Shown: positions 9,246 to 18,648 of the stretch, piece by piece
How the letters are laid out: every line of letters starts with the position of its first letter
Position numbering within the stretch: position 1 is the first letter of the stretch
Assembly: GCF_000006405.1 (NCBI RefSeq)
Contig: NW_003212397.1
Coordinates: 271,334 to 295,440 of the forward strand
Source: Perkinsus marinus ATCC 50983
Taxonomy: Eukaryota; Perkinsozoa; Perkinsida; Perkinsidae
Direction of reading: 5' to 3'
DNA length: 24,107 nucleotides
Notes under the pieces: generated by a model
What the model saw: only the letters and a program-made list of their open reading frames with translations
Told to the model about the DNA's origin: nothing
The model's database searches: none
Translations under genes and position numbers: made by a program

Positions 9246-9801
9246 TCAGGATCCGAGTTTACCAACTCTGGTACATCTTCCACTTCCACGTTTGTCTCGA
9301 ACATAGCGGCGATTGGACACACAATCTAAGCAAGATATACCACCAGCAAGATGTTCGTCCACTTGTTCGACTACTGACTTCACGCTCCCCAGAGCGTACA
9401 GCAACTCATCCTTGTGTAATAGGAGGCAACCGTTGGCAAGTCCACGTAACGGGTGGTAAGTGGTCCCCCACCAGGCGGGAGAAATCCATCAATGCTCCTC
9501 GGCGAACACTAAGCATACAATAAGCAATGATACCACATTTGAAATTATCCGGTACTACATCGAGACGAACAAGTCCCACGGGCTGCCGCCATCAGAACGA
9601 TCGATCGTCGGACAGCAGAAAGGACGTTCTAGACGAAACGAGTGACCGCAAGGACAAGGAGTGAGCTGATACCGAGACGAGCTAGATATGATGAGACAAT
9701 CACTATTCAAGATCTGTCAATGTAAGCCTTTAAACAGAGTCATGAACAACAAGAACTGCTGAGTAAGATGAACACCACCACCAAGTAGAAGACGAAGCCA
9801 T
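9246..9801 (-). CDS. Small RING-like zinc-binding protein
   Basis: Exons 9801-9757, 9713-9559, 9508-9451 and 9410-9246 on the minus strand, with introns of 43, 50 and 40 nt that are GT-AG and phase-matched; 140 aa if the first in-frame stop is used. The N-terminal half contains cysteines and histidine spaced like a RING or U-box finger: WWWCSSY, DCLII, RYQLTPCPCGHSF and PFCCP. RING proteins usually act as ubiquitin ligases by recruiting E2 enzymes, but the cysteine pattern here is not canonical, so this is a family-level guess. The remainder (MDFSRLVGDHLPP, then GSVKSVVEQVDEHLAGG) looks helical. Two donors are weak (GTTCTT, GTTACG). The 3' end is uncertain because an alternative intron near 9345 would lead into the DVPELVNSDPED frame. 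Confidence 0.5.
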
Positions 9802-10446
9802 AGGTGGAGGTCCGGGTGCATATAAACCCCACGACTATCGTGAAAGGGGCAACCCTTAGGAGAGCGATATATCAATCGAATGAGGCGTGTGACATATCAC
9901 ATACTGTGAACGGGGTTTAGCGTTAAGCGGTAATTTCGAATGACCCGCACGGGTACTCGAGTACACCAAGGAGCCCTTCCCCTCACTATTACAGATAAAA
10001 CGCCGCCCAAGAGGCTTCCCGTACCTTCCACAAGTGGCTTGGAGGAGATATATACTCAATGAGGCCTGGAAAACTGTGAAACATCGCTCGAAGTGAATTT
10101 CACCCGAAGATCGAATGGTGCTTGAATGAAAATATCGAACTAGATCACACAGTAGTAAAGAAAATCCTATGCGGTCGAGAATGTCTCAAAGACTATTAGA
10201 ACGGTTCTACTAGAACCTCCAAAGAAAACTATCCAATGCAGTCGCCTAAGAGTCACCAGCAATCAGCTAGAGGCCTTCGATTACTTCGACGTTTTGTAGC
10301 CTGGGAAAAATTCCGATGTGAATTATTCGCACGTTTGTAATCGTCTGCATTTTGCATATTCTTCACTCGAATCTGTTGGTTCTATTCGTGAGCACCAAAA
10401 AGCTTCGACCTTATCTGAAATCAACTGACGGGGTGCAGCATTGACG
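9802..10446. other. Divergent intergenic region
   Basis: It separates the minus-strand RING-like gene (start 9801) from a plus-strand membrane protein gene (start about 10447), so it should carry both promoters. No coding frame, repeat or RNA gene was recognised. Confidence 0.5.
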
Positions 10447-11044
10447 ATGGCTAATAGTACTCGGTGTGTTCAGCTCGAGTTCACAATTTGGTCAACTAGA
10501 GGAATTTTTTAGTCCGAAGCGATTCATTGTGTTTTGAAACTTGAGATTAGACCACTTCGGTTCACAAACTCTTCTGGGAATGTCCAATTTTTCCTTGTGA
10601 GTATGAGAGTATGTAATATGAATTTGTGGGAGAAATTTGAAAATGTGAGATTTTAACGCACGATTATATCCACTCACTATAATCGTTTCTCAGGCTCGGA
10701 AATCAGAGCGTTTTCCCGAGTGATTTCTTCACTGACGCCACAGAGCAACAGTGAGTTCAGGCGCCAAGTATGACTTGTTATCATTTTTAGTTTTCTTCAG
10801 TTACATCGATCGCTATATTAGCGGTAGTAATGCTAAGCGGTACGAACATGTCATGTACAGCGGTGTTCCAATGAGTGACCTGGACTCATTCCAGTGGTAT
10901 ATCGAAGCTCGGATAGAAGACGGTATCAGAAGAGCTGCTGTTGGGCAAGCTATTCTCATCGGAATCATAGTCGCTTACTATGCGGCATATTTTCGCTATT
11001 ATGTCTTCGGATCTCGTTTAGTAGCTTGTATGCGAACTTGCTGA
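10447..11044 (+). CDS. Small protein with a C-terminal membrane segment, unknown family
   Basis: Exons 10447-10463, 10546-10596, 10694-10750 and 10801-11044 form a phase-consistent 122-aa frame. The last intron is exactly 50 nt (GTGAGT...TTCTTCAG) and the preceding one has a GTGAGT donor and TTTCTCAG acceptor; these two are convincing. The 17-nt first exon (MANSTR) is tentative. The product has the soluble-looking part GNQSVFPSDFFTDATEQ, then AKRYEHVMYSGVPMSDLDSF, and one strongly hydrophobic helix (GQAILIGIIVAYYAAYFRYY) about 20 residues from the end, so it may be tail-anchored. I do not recognise the family. Confidence 0.5.
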
Positions 11045-11614
11045 CTGTATTTACATCGTAAAGATGGTAGGAGAACGAGACGTACACGGACGCAGTAGAA
11101 GAAATCATGCGTTCTGGGGTGATACATTCTTACGAGATGAGAAGCAACCATCGATATAAGCTGGCATATACAGCAAAATAGGAGCTCGAACAGAGACAGC
11201 TACAAGTACACTCCGGGCGCAAAATCGGCACCAACAAGGTTCAGTGGTGACACACATGTCGCCCGTGGTGGTTGTTGCTCAATGAGAGGCCTGGATTAGA
11301 TTAGTGAGTACGCTGACTCTTTGCCGACTAGTATCAGTGTTGCATTGCACCATTGCAATACCCGTGGAATCTATCTGTACAAGTAAGCTCAATGATCCCA
11401 TTCGTTATTGTTGATCATCAGAAATGACGTTCGTATTGTCGACTTTTCAAGACTTCACGATTGTGGAATTATACACTTGGAGTTCAAGCGTATCATTCCA
11501 CAGTCGTGTGAGTCAAGAGTGCCAGGCACTCAGTGCTTCGCACAGTGCACAGCTCGCATCGCCAACTCACGAATACGAAGGATTTTCGAGTTCACTGCTA
11601 TTCATGAATTTACG
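11045..11614. other. Unassigned sequence after the membrane-protein gene
   Basis: About 570 bases. Overlapping plus-strand open frames begin at 11408 and 11424 and run into the duplicated segment, but neither has recognisable domains. No repeat or RNA gene was seen. The 3' UTR of the upstream gene must start here. Confidence 0.3.
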
Positions 11615-11815
11615 TTGTTATTACCTCAGTGATGAATTCCGCGTTGGATTTTCCAGCCGATGACACTGAAAACTCGGCTGGAGAAAGTCAAAGTCGTTGT
11701 CCGGAAACAACGATGTAGCGGGGCACATCACCTCAGCCGATGTGCACAGGTGATCCACCTGGCATTTTCGCTCTTTGTAAACAATCAGGCTCTTCATTTC
11801 GGTCAAACTTTCCTC
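11615..11815 (+). repeat. 201-bp direct repeat, copy 1
   Basis: Differs from copy 2 (12435-12635) at only about three positions and lies exactly 820 bp upstream of it. Each copy contains two internal hairpins, TTTTCCAGCCGA with TCGGCTGGA, and GCACATC with GATGTGC. The ends are not TG...CA and no flanking target duplication is visible, so an LTR origin is not supported. Confidence 0.9.
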
Positions 11816-12434
11816 CCGAAGATGGGCATGCTATCATAGGCAAGTCAATAGTCGAGTTCATCACATCTATTTCGACTCGAAATTTTCGAGGTTTTTTCAT
11901 AAGCAGGCGACGGGAATAGGGAACCACGCATCGTTGGCAGCGCGCTGTATTTCCGTATAGGTTAGGCAGGACTGATTCCAGCTCTCGCGCAGCTGATTTC
12001 TGAAATGACTAGGCTGAGATGCCCGAAGAGGATTTTTGCCTCACATGCTTGGATTTAGCAAGTCTGTTACCGATACAAGCGCGAATCTCTCGGGATCCAG
12101 GCCTACCCAAATTGCGTCGCTCAGCATACTGAACCATATCCGCGAGGGTATGAGGCGGTATTGTGACTCCCATATTCGCCAAGTTGGCGAATATGGCGAC
12201 GCCAACCTCTCTGTCACCGGCGGTGACTCACCACTGGCTCAGTGGTACTGGGGTGCCCACACGGACCTTATTGATTCTCTGCGTGAAATACCTCAGCTCG
12301 AGACAGTTTTTTTGTCGCAATTCTGACACAAGCCAGTTTGGTTATCTGACTGGTCAGGATCCCAACGGCGGCATTGCTAAAACGGCCCTGTCTCCGATGG
12401 AACACCAGTGTACTAGCCTGGCAGCCTGAAGGAC
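11816..12434. other. Segment between the 201-bp repeats with an open frame
   Basis: A plus-strand frame from about 12033 to 12326 reads HMLGFSKSVTDTSANLSGSR and later LAQWYWGAHTDLIDSLREIP; composition is protein-like but the family is unknown. A second, overlapping frame ends at 12429. A 27-nt palindrome lies within at 12170-12196. Together with copy 1 this makes an 820-bp unit that may have been duplicated in part. Confidence 0.3.
12170..12196. repeat. Perfect palindrome, 13-nt arms, 1-nt centre
   Basis: CCATATTCGCCAA, a single G, then the exact reverse complement TTGGCGAATATGG. It lies in the open frame described around it, where it would code for HIRQVGEYG. Confidence 0.95.
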
Positions 12435-12635
12435 TTGTTATTACCTCAGTGATGAATTCCGCGTTGGATTTTCCAGCCGATGACACTGAAAATTCGGCTG
12501 GAGAAAATCAAAGTCGTTGTCCAGAAACAACGATGTAGCGGGGCACATCACCTCAGCCGATGTGCACAGGTGATCCACCTGGCATTTTCGCTCTTTGTAA
12601 ACAATCAGGCTCTTCATTTCGGTCAAACTTTCCTC
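12435..12635 (+). repeat. 201-bp direct repeat, copy 2
   Basis: Second copy of the segment at 11615-11815, about 98.5 percent identical by eye. Flanking sequences diverge abruptly at both ends (left neighbours TTTACG and AGGAC, right neighbours CCGAAG and TCATTT), marking sharp duplication borders. Confidence 0.9.
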
Positions 12636-13393
12636 TCATTTCTAGTGATTTATTGATGGGGTGCTTGGACTGCTGCCCTTCCTCGATGCATCGTGCCATG
12701 GTTTCGCAGAGACTCGGCAGAGAGGGGTATCTCGGTGCTCAGAGCACACCATTGACGTGGGGTCCTAAGCACTTAGTCCTACGGTAGGCTTAGAAGATCA
12801 CGTAACTCGAATACCCAGACTCTGGGTCCCAGAGTTGAGATTTGTTGATAAGTTGTTACTCGCGGGAAAACGTAACACTAGGTCTTCGTGACGAAGGGGC
12901 GGAGCTCGCTTAGTCCTCGTCCATTGATTCATTCAATTGACGCACCAAGCTCTATCCTGGAATATGTCCCCGGTTGGATCCGCGGGGTGGACATTTTTTT
13001 CCGTAGACAAAGGTCTTCGTGCATAACTCTCGGAGCTGTTCGCATAATAGAGTTTTTCGATTTTTACGCAAACCACGGCACATACAGGAGTCGTTTGACT
13101 CATCTGTTGCCCTTCTACGCTCGGAAGTTAAGCCTAACCCAGTACGACTCGTACTGTACGAGCCAGCGCGTGCGTACCCACGCATAACGCGTAAGTGCCT
13201 GTTGTTGCGTTATATGCTCAGGTCGCTTCGCAAGCCACGCAACGTTGCTCCAACTTATGTTGCGCTGTGCGGTGCACGTTGTACCGCATAATGCGCATAC
13301 GTATACTGTCTCGAAAAAAAGACCGGAAAACCTAAAAATTCCCGTGCTTTCGGTTTCGATTGGTAGATGGGTCGCATCATTTCGGTCGGTAAA
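12636..13393. other. Unassigned sequence upstream of the LTR element
   Basis: Several short open frames on both strands but no recognisable protein. A short block at about 13120-13133 resembles the CTCGGAAGTTAAGC box of 5S rRNA, without the rest of that gene. The stretch 12880-13390 is richer in CG dinucleotides than the sequence around it. Confidence 0.3.
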
Positions 13394-13627
13394 TGTAGCT
13401 GGCGCACGTGCAGTGGGCGTGCGCGGACAGCTAGCGTTCGTGCATCGTGTGCTGCAATTGTGACGGCACGTTATGGTGACGTGACGCGGCGAGGGGAGCG
13501 GGGGGGCGTCTCCCCGGTTGTGGGTTCCAGTCTCTCGTCTTCTCACGAGACTATTTCATAAGCCTTATCATGTCTGAGTTCGATACGTCAATCAGGGATA
13601 GCACGATAGAGGAGGATGCCTCTAACA
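13394..13627 (+). repeat. 5' LTR
   Basis: 234 bp, TG...CA ends, preceded by GTAAA. It contains an open frame starting MSEFDTSIRDSTIEED near its 3' end that continues into the interior. Confidence 0.93.
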
Positions 13628-14149
13628 TGGTGCCCAGACCCAGGACTAATGGAAAGGTCGAGCGCGTTCATCGGGTCTTGAACGAACGGGTTCGTTCTCA
13701 TACTTCTGATTCGCTAACTTTGTCGGCTTTCAAGGCCATCATTGCTCGTGCTACTCGGTTTCACAACACGGCTCCGGTCCGCCGCGGAGGCCTGAATCTT
13801 CACGCTCTGATTTTCTCCTACCCTGCCTGGCCTTATCCCGGTCTGGATCCGGTCTTTCGCCCGCTACCAGCGTTGACTCCGTCCTCTCCTTCTCCTATCG
13901 CACCAACTTCTGACGGTCTTCCAGCTGTTGGCGAAATTTGGCTGGTTCGCCGTTTCGGTCTTTTGCGAAAGGCTCGTCGTTTTTTTGAGCCTTGCCGGAT
14001 TGTGTCCTGCATCTCTCCAAAAGTTTACACTGTTCGTACTGTTGGTAGCCGGCGGCCCCGGCCTGTTCACTTACATCATTTGAAACGTATTTCCCCCGCC
14101 GCTGTTTCACAGCTTGACGATCCGATTCCTCCTCAGGAGGAGGGGGGCG

Positions 14150-14383
14150 TGTAGCTGGCGCACGTGCAGTGGGCGTGCGCGGACAGCTAGCGTTCGTGCA
14201 TCGTGTGCTGCAATTGTGACGGCACGTTATGGTGACGTGACGCGGCGAGGGGAGCGGGGGGGCGTCTCCCCGGTTGTGGGTTCCAGTCTCTCGTCTTCTC
14301 ACGAGACTATTTCATAAGCCTTATCATGTCTGAGTTCGATACGTCAATCAGGGATAGCACGATAGAGGAGGATGCCTCTAACA
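14150..14383 (+). repeat. 3' LTR
   Basis: 234 bp, same sequence as the 5' LTR by eye, followed by the second copy of GTAAA. It ends about 43 bases before a splice-acceptor-like site and 148 bases before the start codon of the aspartic protease gene. Confidence 0.93.
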
Positions 14384-14426
14384 GTAAACCGATCAAAACC
14401 GAACTAAACCGTAAATTTTCTCTCAG

Positions 14427-14531
14427 TGATTTCGCTTGCCGAGACTTGCCGCTGCGAGTCAGCATGCGCGTCCAAAGCGTGAGGCAAAAACGTGCCACTC
14501 GCCTATATTGAGATCCAAAATATTGACCGTA
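14427..14531 (+). promoter_or_regulatory. Acceptor-like site and leader of the protease gene
   Basis: The pyrimidine-rich AATTTTCTCTCAG ends at 14426, giving a 105-nt leader to the ATG at 14532. With an intronless coding region downstream, this is the likely place for spliced-leader addition or a 5' UTR intron. The LTR element sits just before it. Confidence 0.45.
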
Positions 14532-15662
14532 ATGCGTTCTCCTATGCCCGTTAGACTGCTGGTCTTGGTTTGTGTGTTTGACGTGGTGAAGGTCTCCCGA
14601 GGAGAAACTCTCAACCTCGATGTTGATTACAGATTTATGCGTGCATACGGCTTTGGATTGTTCCATACTCTGGTCGGTGAGAATGGTCAGGACCTACATG
14701 CTCTCGTTGACACTGGATCGGGTTTGTTTTTCCTCACCTGGAAGGATTGGTTCGAGAAAGCCACTGGACACCTCTGCAGTGCAGCGCCCATGGGGTGTTA
14801 CGAATGCTCGAAGCCTTGCTCTGTGGGTAAGGTGACGAGAACTGCCGATTTCGAGGACGAATACACGATGAAAATTTTTCAGCACAAATCGAAATTGACG
14901 ATCGGTCAGGTGTCGCAGATCCTCACTTTCGGACTGATATTCGACCAGAAGCCTCCTGTCAGTGAAGCTCCTCCGATTAATTTGATGGGTCTTGGCTATG
15001 ATGACGGCGATGTGAACTTCCCGTCTCTCATGACGCAGTTGCGATCATCGAAAGCTATAAAGACCGATATCATTGCTCTCTACTTGTACCCTCCAACTGA
15101 TCCCACGGGGGCATCCACTGATGGAGGCCTACTCCTTGGTGGAGGCGATCCTGCATTATATGAGGGAGCACTGAAGTATGTCGACTTCTCTACGGGCGCA
15201 GGTTACAGGGTAAATATTGACAAGCTACGAGTCGGTGATGGAACTATAACTTCGGGTATCAATATGAACTTAGACTTTGACACCGGCGCTAACTATCTCT
15301 ATGTCCCAAAATTATACTATAATCGTCTTATCAAGGATATTGGAGCTCAAACTGACAAGGCTGCGGGTAAGCATGTCGATTTCAAGTTCGATCGAGAAGA
15401 CGAGATATGGTCCCTGCCTTGCCAATACATGAGCCAGCTGCCACTGTTGACGTTTGCCTTGGGCCCTCAGGGCTCAACTACATTTACGATGACATTCACG
15501 AACTATGCCGTGAATCACGATGGTATCTGCCTACTCCTTATCATGGAAAACCAAGAGGATGACTGGAGTTTTCACGATCGTATGTTGATCGATAAGTATT
15601 TTGAGTTCGACCCTACTCGTAAACGAGTCGGATTCGGCAAACTGAGACCGCGACATCCATGA
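14532..15662 (+). CDS. Secreted pepsin-family (A1) aspartic protease, single exon
   Basis: 376 aa from the ATG at 14532; the frame is open further upstream but without ATG in good position. A signal peptide (MRSPMPVRLLVLVCVFDVVKVSRG) is followed directly by the protease domain, with little or no propeptide. The two catalytic aspartates lie in VDTGSG (Asp60) and FDTGAN (Asp250), the spacing expected of a bilobed pepsin. Cysteines after the first motif (HLCSAAPMGCYECSKPC) suggest lobe disulfides. The end, FEFDPTRKRVGFGK, is the usual last strand of the family. It acts in the secretory route or outside the cell, plausibly in digestion or host interaction. Unlike every other well-supported gene here it has no introns, which suggests a retrocopy origin or family expansion. 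Large pepsin-like families are typical of Perkinsus (recollection, not tested). Confidence 0.95.
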   Translation: MRSPMPVRLLVLVCVFDVVKVSRGETLNLDVDYRFMRAYGFGLFHTLVGENGQDLHALVDTGSGLFFLTWKDWFEKATGHLCSAAPMGCYECSKPCSVGKVTRTADFEDEYTMKIFQHKSKLTIGQVSQILTFGLIFDQKPPVSEAPPINLMGLGYDDGDVNFPSLMTQLRSSKAIKTDIIALYLYPPTDPTGASTDGGLLLGGGDPALYEGALKYVDFSTGAGYRVNIDKLRVGDGTITSGINMNLDFDTGANYLYVPKLYYNRLIKDIGAQTDKAAGKHVDFKFDREDEIWSLPCQYMSQLPLLTFALGPQGSTTFTMTFTNYAVNHDGICLLLIMENQEDDWSFHDRMLIDKYFEFDPTRKRVGFGKLRPRHP

Positions 15663-16084
15663 ACAATTCTCTTATTTCGCGATCTTCTTTTGGATCTACG
15701 GTCTACAGCAGAATGCCCTCCATCATCGTTGGTCATTTTACGACCGCTTCGGGAGGAGACCTTCAGTAACTGAAGTTGTTCAGTTAGATCCCCCATTCTC
15801 GTAGCATAGTTCTACAATGTAGGACTATGTTAATCTACATACAATATTTAGAAGGATGCTATTTGGCGAATCATTCGCCTCCTTGAGAGATTACTATTTG
15901 GCTATTGAGCCCTATATGTCCGCGGATTAGGATCTAACTTGAGCTTTTTGAGTTCATCATGAGTCCATCATATGACCGAACAAGGAACTACCCGCTGACC
16001 TTCATCGATGCGCTGCAAATAGAGATTCCAGTTTGAGTGGTTTTCTCGCGAATAAGCCTTCAATTTCGTGATCGGGGGAGTCGA

Positions 16085-16127
16085 TTTCGCTGACAAAGAC
16101 ATCAAATTGATGTCTTTGTCAGCGAAA
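16085..16127. repeat. Perfect 43-nt palindrome, 21-nt arms, 1-nt centre
   Basis: TTTCGCTGACAAAGACATCAA, a single A, then its exact reverse complement. The GATGTC/GACATCAA words recur immediately downstream to about 16149, so the palindrome sits in a small cluster of related words. Confidence 0.95.
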
Positions 16128-17472
16128 TGATGTCATCAAGTTGATGTCAGTAATTTACGGGCCAGTCATGACCCGCCGCATCAGGGCACGAACTTTCTGG
16201 GCTGCAATTCGTAACTTGCAATCATGCATGAGAGCATCTAACGACACCGTCTTTGAAAAGGACTCCCTTTCTGGAGATTCGGGGGCTCATCATTTGCGCG
16301 GGGAACGCAAAGCACATCCGATGTGCTGGCTCAGCAAAACACCTGTGAACATGAGAACATGAGTGCGGATCTCATTAGATCAGAAATTCATAGAGCTCCC
16401 GAAGGCCCTGAGTTTTGTGGAATAGTCCGCATTTCTCATCGAGAAAACAGGCTTTCAAATTTTTCCCCTCTGCCACATGTAAATTTACACAGTGATCCTG
16501 CGCTGTCTCCCATGGAGTTCTCTACAGCTGGGACGGGCACCGGGCAGGATTGAAGCCCTCACATTTTCGTCTACCATTCTGATTCTTCCTCCGCCACGCA
16601 GAAGTTCTAATGAGCTCTGTAACCTCCCTACGTTCATATTTTAAGAGGTCCAGACTAGCTGTGGACAATTTCCCTTGATCAGATTGCATTCTGCTGAGCA
16701 CACGCAACTGTAAACATAGTGTGTCCGTTGCTGCTGATAAAGCTCTTTCATCTTTCATTGCCCGCCGTATGGAGTGCAGAAGAGTTCATTCGCGAAATGT
16801 CCATCAGCAAACCAAGGGGAAGAAGAAAACATATGGCTCGCAAACCTTTATCGAGCTTCTCTGCTTGGGGGGAACTACACCCGCTTTGAACTGGGAAGGT
16901 TTACAGTCCGTTGGAGAAGCGCGACGGGAATACGATACCAACTCGCGATGAGCATCCAACATCCATGCATACGATAAGTACGACGATGCCCACGTACGGC
17001 GCAGGTCGTTCGTGCTCTCATTGGCTCCCAAAGGCTGCAACTTGCAGGCTATAGGCCGTTGGTGTCATATCCACTGAAAGCCAAGCGTTCTCTCGCGAGC
17101 GGAGATCACTCGATAACTCATTCGACTGGGATACTCCTACCTGCAAAGCTACCAACCATACTGATACAGGTCAGTAGCCTTCAGTTGGTGTCCGAGGGTC
17201 TCGAATCGAGGCCATGTCTAGCAGCTCCGACCGATCCTGGAACGCGACATTATCAGCTGTAAAAGTTCATGGGTTACAGACCATCAGCCGATTACGATAT
17301 TAATGATTATTAGACTAGCCACATAAGGCAGGGGAGCTCGCTAACCCTCGAAATCAGTCAGAGTCACTCTTCGCTGGGGTCTTGAAGTCTAGAGCCACCT
17401 AGCGTCCTAGCCCCGCAGGTTCAGCGTAAACTGCAGCACAGCATTCCGTGAGAGAGCACGCAGCGGTCCGCA

Positions 17473-17600
17473 GCGAGTCAATGAAGTAGGATGTCACCAT
17501 GACTGCTTCATAGAAAAAGCCGCGTATTGGAACTATAAGTCATACACTACTATTGACTCACTTTAAGAGCCCAACGGGGGTCGAAACATCTTCGGTTATT
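17473..17600 (+). repeat. 128-bp direct repeat, copy 1, with terminal inverted repeats
   Basis: About 90 percent identical to 17802-17929. Its first 89 bp begin GCGAGTCAATGA and end TATTGACTCAC, an imperfect inverted pair. Inside is the well-kept block AGAAAAAGCCGCGTATTGGA. Confidence 0.85.
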
Positions 17601-17801
17601 TGAGTGAATAGATACGGAAGATCATCATGTGCGAGCGCCCATGCCCATACGATGTGGCTTCAAGTGACTACCAAGTCGACCTTCCACAAAATCTCGCTTT
17701 CCATTCAAGTGGTGAGATGAAGTATAACGCTGAACACACGTAGATATTTCAGTTACATGTTGCTGATAGGCAGCCACTAGTGGAGCTCAGAGAAGAGCCA
17801 G

Positions 17802-17929
17802 GCGAGTCAATAAAGTAGGATGTCGCCATGACTGCTCGATAGAAAAAGCCGCGTATTGGAATTATAGGTCATACACTACTATTGACTCGCTTGAAGAGCC
17901 CAACGGGGCACGTAACATCTTCAGTCATT
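17802..17929 (+). repeat. 128-bp direct repeat, copy 2, with terminal inverted repeats
   Basis: 329 bp after copy 1. Here the 89-bp core is bounded by a perfect inverted pair GCGAGTCAATA / TATTGACTCGC. Changes between copies keep the pairing at some positions, so either a small MITE or a folded non-coding RNA gene is possible. Confidence 0.85.
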
Positions 17930-18191
17930 GATAGCTGCTCTTGGTAATTATCGATGACACATACACGGCACCCAGGATATCAATACATGGAAGAATGATG
18001 ATGAAGGATGAAACGTGTCTTGGATTGCTTGGGAGTTGAGTTGCATAGTGGAAGTGCCTCTAATACACGATCCATACACCTTCCCCAGTTTATGAGAATT
18101 AAGCGTCACTCTTCCCACACAACAGTATAAACGCAACCGAAAGCCAACACTTCGACCAGAGACCCTTCCGTTATAAACCATCAGCTGCTGT

Positions 18192-18648
18192 TTATATCTC
18201 AGCGGCCTGGAGCTTGCGGAGACGCTGCATAGAGGCACTGAAAGCAGACCAACGTTAGGAAGCAGGAAAAGCAAAGGCGCCTAGTTATTACCGAACAGTG
18301 GCCGCAGCAGCAGTGGTCAACTGCCAGCATCCGCCAGCCATGGTCTTCTTGCAAGAACGACAAGACCAGATGCCACCAGCCTGAAAACAGTTGAATAACA
18401 GCAAATTAACATAGGATGAACATAAATTCCATGTTGAAGGACTATAGGCTATCGAAAAAGCGGGAGCGAAAGAGATTCTTACAGTCACGAATGATTACCT
18501 GACGCTTGACGGAGTCCTTGCCGCAGAAGGGGCAGGTGTACTTCGCCTTGGACTGAGCCTCAAACTTCTTCACGAGCTTACGCAAGGAAGCGCCATAACG
18601 GGTGCCGTACTTGCCGGAGATACCAACCTTCTTAGTGCGTCTGGCCAT
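18192..18648 (-). CDS. RPL37A: 60S ribosomal protein eL43 (L37a)
   Basis: Exons 18648-18499, 18380-18292 and 18237-18192 on the minus strand; introns of 118 and 54 nt, GT-AG, phase-matched. The product is 94 aa against about 92 in other eukaryotes. It starts [20 protein letters not shown] and keeps the zinc ribbon: Cys39-PF-Cys42 and Cys57-RS-Cys60, then KKTMAGGCW, and ends with a helical tail ([14 protein letters not shown]). It is a structural component of the large ribosomal subunit. An acceptor-like CTTGCAG lies about 30 nt before the ATG. The gene lies downstream of, and on the same strand as, the UbiA-prenyl synthase gene. Confidence 0.97.

Larger units (their letters stand above)
13394..14383 (+). 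mobile_element. Young miniature LTR retrotransposon (Ty3/gypsy-like)
   Basis: Two direct LTRs of 234 bp, 13394-13627 and 14150-14383, read TGTAGCTGGC...CTCTAACA and look identical by eye. A 5-bp target duplication GTAAA flanks the element. A primer-binding-like site TGGTGCCCAGACCC starts directly after the 5' LTR, and a purine-rich tract precedes the 3' LTR (about 14134-14147). The interior of 522 bp encodes only a late part of integrase, beginning TNGKVERVHRVLNERV, and its C-terminal tail. One open frame, 13570-14154, begins inside the LTR. Gag and most of pol are absent, so this is a non-autonomous derivative that probably moved with borrowed proteins. Identical LTRs imply a very recent insertion. 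Family assigned from the integrase motif and 5-bp duplication. Confidence 0.93.
15663..18191. other. Long stretch without an assignable gene
   Basis: About 2.5 kb. Minus-strand pieces at 17040-16804 (WASSYLSYAWMLDAHREL, FKAGVVPPKQRSSIK) and 16758-16522 (KDERALSAATDTLCLQLRVL, LLKYERREVTELIRTS) look like exons of one gene, with a possible 48-nt in-phase intron ending CTTCCCAG, but no family is recognised and the junction between the two is unresolved. Palindromes lie at 15865-15879 and 16085-16127, and a 128-bp direct repeat at 17473-17929. The last few hundred bases should hold the eL43 3' UTR. Confidence 0.35.

Noticed and set aside
11615-12635. LTR element bounded by the 201-bp repeats
   Set aside because: Ends are not TG...CA, no flanking duplication, and no primer-binding or purine-tract signals next to the repeats.
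13115-13180. 5S rRNA-like fragment
   Set aside because: Only a 14-base match to one internal box; the rest of a 5S gene and its folding pattern are absent.
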